64,000 nucleotides of DNA, taken from contig NW_026112139.1 in assembly GCF_024679095.1 (NCBI RefSeq), positions 146,642 through 210,641 of the forward strand, written 5' to 3'. The position numbers and the translations under genes are program-made. The stretch is from Eriocheir sinensis. Lineage: Eukaryota; Arthropoda; Malacostraca; Decapoda; Varunidae. The first letter of the stretch is position 1; each line of letters opens with the position of its first letter. Below, piece by piece: positions 58,732-64,000 of this stretch. Below the pieces are notes generated by a model that worked only from the letters and a program-made list of their open reading frames with translations, was not told the origin of the DNA and ran no database searches.

Positions 58732-59248
58732 TGTTAAGTGATTAGTTTTAAGGCGCGAGTGTTATAGTGTTAGGGCGCGAACTGCTATCTCACGTCAGGT
58801 CCAGTGTACCGTTGCCTGCTTTCACAAGTTGATTGTAGTAGGTGAGATAACACAATAGCCTTTTAGTTCTCTCTCTCACAGGGCAATACCAATACAAAAT
58901 GTAATTTTAACTATATTAACAGTTGTATATAAAGTTTACAGTTTAAGTGAGCAAGTTGCACGATTTGAGAGCCAGCCACACCAACGTGCCCGGGCCGGCG
59001 AGCACCACTCTCCCGCCCGCTACCCGCTGTCGTCTCTCGGCTTCTCCCCCATCTTCGCGTTGTCCGCTCGTTTTATTTGCTTGCAGTTCGTCCGGAAGGG
59101 TGGGGCTTCCGGTTGATGACGACTGATGAAAGTCATCATTTGTTGATCCTAGTGTCATCATTTCATCACAGCTTCTCACGGCCAAAAGCACAACGTGTTG
59201 TTAAAACATCCTGTTGTGTGACACCGACTGGGTGTCGGCACACGTACA
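58732..59248 (-). repeat. LTR-like direct repeat 2
   Basis: Colinear with 54193-54740, with indels between blocks. It has a GC-rich middle (58975-59060). The minus-strand end CACTTAACA is followed by TAAAATAG and TGGCTGGTGGCC, a possible primer site. Confidence 0.8.
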
Positions 59249-59689
59249 GTCGCGATATGAAGTGATGTCGCCGTGTACGTTTATTTTCGATCACGCAAGT
59301 ATCGTGATATATTTTCAAGAGTACCATTATTTTCCTGTATCTTCATCATAACTTGACTAAATATATTTTACAAGCTAGAAAAAAATAGAAAAGAAATATT
59401 CAGTGATGTTTTACGAAGAGTTCTCGAAATATTTTGACACAAAGTGTTTTCGTTCACCAAGGAACAAGTCAAATGAAGTCCAAATATCGACATATTACTC
59501 AAACAGAAAGTAGAATTATATTTTCATGATCATTGTTGACAACAATAAATCTAACGTATGCACAATATATAGGACATGCATAATTAGTAGATATCCTAAA
59601 CTAGGATGGCATAATTTATTTAATTTATACTCTCGTTTGATGATGACGTCATCGCCCGCACCATACCTATTATTCACCCTGACTCACTC

Positions 59690-60010
59690 TTTTGCCTTTC
59701 GTGGTCAACATAACTATAACAAAAGCTTTCCGTGGACTTCTAATGCATGATAGTGATCAAGGGAAGATGCCCACAGCCTATAACTACCGTGGGATAGTCG
59801 GAGATGGAAAAATAAGAATAAGTAGCTTCAGAATAGTCGTGTTTTGTAACTCACTTTTTGCCGCCGATCGCAAACATCATTGCCTTTCTTGGTCAATATA
59901 ACGATGACAAAAGCTTCATGTAGACTTCTAATGCTTGGAGGTGATCAATGGAACATGTCCACAGCTTATAAGTGCCATAGAATAATCGAGGAAGGTGGGA
60001 AAATATCAAT
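59690..60010 (+). repeat. Tandem duplication, ~188-bp period
   Basis: Segment 59690-59815 (TTGCCTTTCGTGGTCAACAT onward) recurs at 59878-60005 (TTGCCTTTCTTGGTCAATAT onward) in the same order with moderate divergence. No coding function is seen in 59249-60380. Confidence 0.8.
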
Positions 60011-60379
60011 GTATGTAAGCGAAATGGAGGTGGTGGTGCCGGCAGGTGGGCTAATCGCAGCGTTGCCAAACATTAGCTATGGTCCGAGTGTTCGTAGAGG
60101 CCCGGAATTTCGATAGTTCAGATATGGCAACCCTACATGAAGGCATTCTTCATTCATCATCATTACTGAGCAATGTTACTAAATATTTCAAGTGCCCAGT
60201 TATTATAATAAAAAGCCATCATAGTGAATAAAAGGTATTTAAAAGGGTAGAAACCTTATTATTTGATCGTTTCTTAATCAATAAACGCAAAGTAATGCCA
60301 GTAACTGTCCATTCCTTTCAATGTCATACTGAGCATGTGTATTAATAACTGCAGTGAAGACAGTTCATGGAATGACCCA

Positions 60380-60381
<2 letters not shown>

Positions 60382-60461
<80 letters not shown>
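60382..60461 (+). repeat. (TA)n microsatellite
   Basis: TA array of about 80 bp. Confidence 0.97.
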
Positions 60462-60463
<2 letters not shown>

Positions 60464-60903
60464 CCTCAGTACGCATAATGAACTGTTTTGCAAAGATAAG
60501 CACACGACGTGAACTAAATCATTTCAAGCGTTGCTTTCAGCACTGAAGACAACACTTGTTATTCGCTTTGTCGCATTTTTTTTAAACAAATGAATGTATA
60601 ATTGTAATTCCAGGTACTACTATGCTATTTTACCGTGTTTTACATCACAAGGTATTATGGATTATCATTAAAGAACATTATAATATAAACCAATAAATAA
60701 GCACATCACTTCCGTTACCTTCAAATGCTCCCGTACGAGAAACATTTTGAGAGCGGCGACATCACTTCATATCGCGACTGCCACATTCATACATTCTCAT
60801 GGTACATTATAACCACATTACACCTCATGCCCGGCACCCGCACCGTACACGCGCTCAATAGCCTACTCTGGCTTTCTCTCATATATCATTATTTTACCTT
60901 TAC

Positions 60904-61134
60904 AATGAATTTGATTAAATAATTAGCTAATTCAAAAAGGTCATATAGTCAGTGCAGATTGTTTCGTTTGCTTAGGATAATAACAAAGATTTGGTGTATA
61001 AATACTACGACACTTGACAACGTTGGAAGATACCAACGTTATACAAAATATGTTGGCATGCTTATCCTAAAAACAAAACAACCTCAACCCTACATGACCT
61101 TTTTGAATTAGCCAATTATTTAATCAAATTCATT
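60904..61134. repeat. Foldback element with internal hairpin
   Basis: The outer arms (60904-60980 and about 61060-61134) are imperfect inverted repeats that share AATGAATTTGATTAAATAAT and GCTAATTCAAAAAGGTCAT. A perfect hairpin AACGTTGG..CCAACGTT lies at the centre (61019-61040). Non-coding and MITE-like; target duplication not clear. Confidence 0.75.
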
Positions 61135-61800
61135 AACAATCAGTGCTTGCGGCACAGCAAGTTTGTGCCACTTTCCTCCTCGGCTCTGTAAAGCATATAT
61201 CTTACGTTTTGCTGACATAACTCGCTCGTCAATACTATATTTGTAATTGTTGGCAGATTTCCAATGTTTAGTTGTGAGAAACGGCGTTATAAATATAGAT
61301 TACATAAAACACTATATTAAATGATTTCAAGGTAACGACAATTGCTGTTGCTTGGATTCTAGCGACATGTGGCAACTTGTACAGAGATATAGTCAAACGC
61401 TGTCAGTCACAAGCAACATGGCAAGTGGGATGATGCGCTTTAAATTTGTCTGGAGACGATGCCAGCTTTATTGATTCAGTCTTCCACGCTAATTGATTCT
61501 GACGAGTCCTTTGCGACTGAGGTATCACATGACTAATAACCCGGTAGGGCAGGTCATTTTACTTGTGCCTCAAAAATAAAAAAATAAAAAACATGATTAT
61601 AATATTAGGCGCATTATTCTAACCTTCTTCTTTTATTTTACAGGCAGTTCAGGAAATTCTGACATTGGGGTGACAGTGAAGGAATTGAGGTAGTAGTACG
61701 AAAATAAAATGGTAGAAATGATAATTACATGTAAGGGAGCAGGTAACGATAACAGACCTTCCTGTAAAATAACTCCAGTATTGAGCGTGCTGTTTCTAGG
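61135..61800. other. Non-coding stretch
   Basis: No gene or element end recognised. Confidence 0.4.
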
Positions 61801-61802
61801 CG

Positions 61803-61972
61803 ACACACACACACACACACATAGACACCCACCACACCACCCCTCCATTTTCTCCACCACACCCCCTACATTGGGTCAGATCTACATACCCTTACCTCAT
61901 TTTTGCCGCTTTTAGTATTTATGCCTACCAACTATTCATAATGGTGTAATAATAATATTAATGGCCATTATT

Positions 61973-62015
<43 letters not shown>

Positions 62016-62259
62016 CACCCTCCCCCCTACATACGTCAGTTATACTCCACCCCACCTCCCATTTTACGCACTTTTGTGTGCCTACTAATCATTATAAATT
62101 ACAATAATAATAATAATAATAATAAAATAATAATGTGTAGTCATTGTGCACCTTCTTACACACACACACCTTCCCCCTACATCAGTCAATTCTATACCCA
62201 TCAACCTCATTTTTTGCACTTTTAGTAGGCAATGCTAACTATTATAGTATGTCATGACC

Positions 62260-62300
<41 letters not shown>
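61803..62300 (+). repeat. Compound (CA)n satellite, three units
   Basis: Three diverged units of about 150-180 bp. Each has a (CA)n run, CCCCCTACAT with a GTCAGT-like word, a CCTCATTTT block and a TTTTAGTA block, then an AT-rich part. A fourth (CA)n run ends at 62300. Confidence 0.75.
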
Positions 62301-62377
62301 TAGCTACAAATACATGACCAGACGGTGATATAATGTCTAATACTTAACATTGGCTTGAATCCTTATTGGACCTTGAG

Positions 62378-64000
62378 TTTTTTTTTTTTACAACAAGGGA
62401 GGCATCGAGCTGAAACAATAATAAAAAAGCACTAATCCTTGCTCTTAAAAAAGAATCGAAGGGTGGCCAAAAGCAGGTCCGTTTGGGTAAAGACTGTCCT
62501 GATGCCCTCCCTCTTGAAAGAGTTCAAGTCATGGGAGGAAATAGATGAAGATTGTTCCAGAGTTTACCAGCGTGAGGATGTAAAGAGTGAAGATGCGGTT
62601 AACTCTTACATAGAGTTGGACGGTATGGGATGAGCAATGAGTAGAAAGTCATTAATGCAGCAGGGGCCCATGGAGGGCATGGATTAACAAGTTCGAAGGC
62701 AGTCAGCATGGAAATATCGATAGAGACAGAAGAGGCACTTGGGCAAGATTCAGAGGTAAGAAGACTATCAGTGGGGAGGAGAGCTGATGGACGAAGGAGC
62801 TTAGCCTCGCTCTGTCAGAAGAGCTGTGTGGGTGGAGCCCCATGGTCATATCTACCTACTCTCCTTGAGGCGGACAAGGCTAACCCATATGGATATATCA
62901 ACTACGCGGGGAGAAGAACTGGCGGAGACATTACAAGTAACAACCTCGAGGAGCCTGAGTTGGCAGAGGAGATATAGAGTTTCAGTTGAGATTTTTGAGG
63001 TTGAGATAGACCGAGGATAGTTTTTGAGGCATTGAAGGGACTACAAGGTTCTTCTGCTGATCAAAATATTCGCAAGGTCACTGAGGGAGTTGGCGTTCAC
63101 AGCCTGATCCTGGAGGTCGTGCACTTCCCTGTGAGAGGGTCTTCTATTGAAAGAGTTGAATAATGCAGAGTGGTCATCGGCGTGCAGTGAACTGGGGTTG
63201 ATTTGTTATGGAAAGATCATTGATGAATAACAGGAAGAGGTGGAATTCGATAGGACCGAGCCCTGTGGGTGCCACTGTTGATAGATTTGGGGAAGAGCTT
63301 GGTGACATCTGCCACCGCAGAGATAAAGACGGCCGGAAGGAAACTGAATAAAGGAACAGAGAGGATGAGATCCGAAGGGCGGTTTAAAGAAAGCAAGACT
63401 GGACTGGGCCCAGGCTCTATCGAAGGCTTTTCGATATGTCTCTAACACAACAGAAAGTTTCACCAAGGAAAACTGCTAGAGGACCAGAGTCAGTTAAGAG
63501 AGCAGAAGATTTACTTGGTAGAACGCCTTGCGGAATCTGGCGTCAGATAGAATTAAGTGGAAGGTGCTTTTAGATCTGCAGTTGAGGATTGATTCAAAAG
63601 CTTAGATAACGTAAGTAAAGCTATTGGGCGGGATTGGGCGGTCACCCTTCTTAGGCTGGGCTGTTGCAGGCATACTTCCAGCAGGAGGGAAGATGAATGT
63701 TGATGAGGCAAGAGACGAAGAGTTTGACCAGGCAGGGGTGTAACACAGAAGCACATTTTAAGGCAATAGAGGCACTCCATCAAGGTCCATATTTTCTGAG
63801 GTTGAGCCCAGAGGGCGCCAGAAAACATCATTGGAAGAAGTCTGTGGGCATAAAGGTCAGGGGATGAATGGGAATATGCCAAAATCAATCAGGAATTGGA
63901 GTTCTTCTGAAAGGATTTGATCAAGGAAGTTCAATGCCAAGACAGATGAGACAGCAGTGCCGTCAGGTGTCTCAGGAAGAAGTGAAATTTAGGGAGATAT
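62378..64000 (-). mobile_element. Jockey-like LINE copy H, indel-rich, runs off the window
   Basis: It covers the poly-A tail (T-run 62380-62390), 3' UTR and RT. It aligns with copy B along its whole length but has a small insertion or deletion every few tens of bases. Only short pieces stay in frame, e.g. SGVPQGSVL becoming HPQGSVLSN and ETYRKAFDRAW (63206-63466), and PSTADLKAPST-like pieces. No long frame remains. Confidence 0.85.

Larger units (their letters stand above)
54193..59248 (-). mobile_element. Probable LTR retrotransposon, degenerate
   Basis: Two direct repeats (54193-54740 and 58732-59248) share blocks over their length. On the minus strand both start TGTA-GTG and end CACTTAACA, giving TG..CA ends. 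The interior has no RT that I can recognise. A minus-strand frame at 56805-57209 lies where gag would be. A Jockey-like fragment (57349-57934) and a CR1-like fragment (55668-55797) are inside. Flanking five-mers GTTGG and GTCGC do not match, so a target duplication is not supported. Confidence 0.55.

Noticed and set aside
54188..59253. Target duplication for the LTR-like pair
   Set aside because: Flanking bases GTTGG and GTCGC do not match, so no duplication is claimed.

Overview
This window is repeat-dominated nuclear DNA of an arthropod, most probably a decapod crustacean (crab-like). The evidence is eukaryotic throughout: spliced gene remnants with GT-AG introns, polymerase III SINEs, LINEs with poly-A or short-repeat tails, and very dense simple repeats, especially (TA)n, (GA)n and (TAA)n. 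The crab/shrimp suggestion rests on remembered abundance of the Jockey-like and CR1-like families in those genomes and was not checked by search. I see no intact host single-copy gene, rRNA or conventional tRNA. Nearly every recognisable coding stretch belongs to a mobile element or to a decayed gene derived from one.

Layout. 1-3.3 kb: CR1-like LINE tail, Jockey-like copy A, and the 3' end of a Ty3/gypsy element. 3.3-7.6 kb: a piggyBac element cut by a complete Transib transposon (3531-7001) that has RSS-like ends and a CGACG target duplication. 7.6-12.4 kb: non-coding inverted and tandem repeats, and a 496-bp piggyBac-type MITE. 12.5-14.8 kb: Jockey-like copy B and a CR1-like tail. 15.2-23.1 kb, minus strand: a multi-exon retroviral-type integrase gene (Ginger/GIN1-like). 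One of its exons is split by a 3.0-kb non-autonomous LTR element with a TCAC target duplication. 24.6-29.3 kb: a decayed gene of about 1,570 codons with cysteine clusters and FEN1/XPG-like nuclease motifs, of a family whose function I do not know. 31.7-34.5 kb: Jockey-like copy D carrying two MITEs with precise target duplications. 34.5-42.1 kb: an I-clade LINE interrupted by a SINE and by a CR1-like LINE. 42.5-47.0 kb: a multi-exon PIF/Harbinger (HARBI1-like) gene whose intron 2 holds a SINE and Jockey-like copy E. 48.1-51.2 kb: Jockey-like copy F. 51.3-53.4 kb: an hAT element. 54.2-59.2 kb: a probable minus-strand LTR element containing Jockey fragment G. 59-62.3 kb: non-coding repeats. 62.4-64 kb: Jockey-like copy H, full of small indels.

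The elements act alone rather than as a pathway. The useful information is stratigraphic: several insertions can be removed on paper at their target duplications, which rejoins the host reading frame or exon and gives relative ages. The three most notable loci are the Transib transposon (transposase related to RAG1), the spliced integrase gene and the XPG-like multidomain gene. All three carry disabling or possibly assembly-derived small indels.
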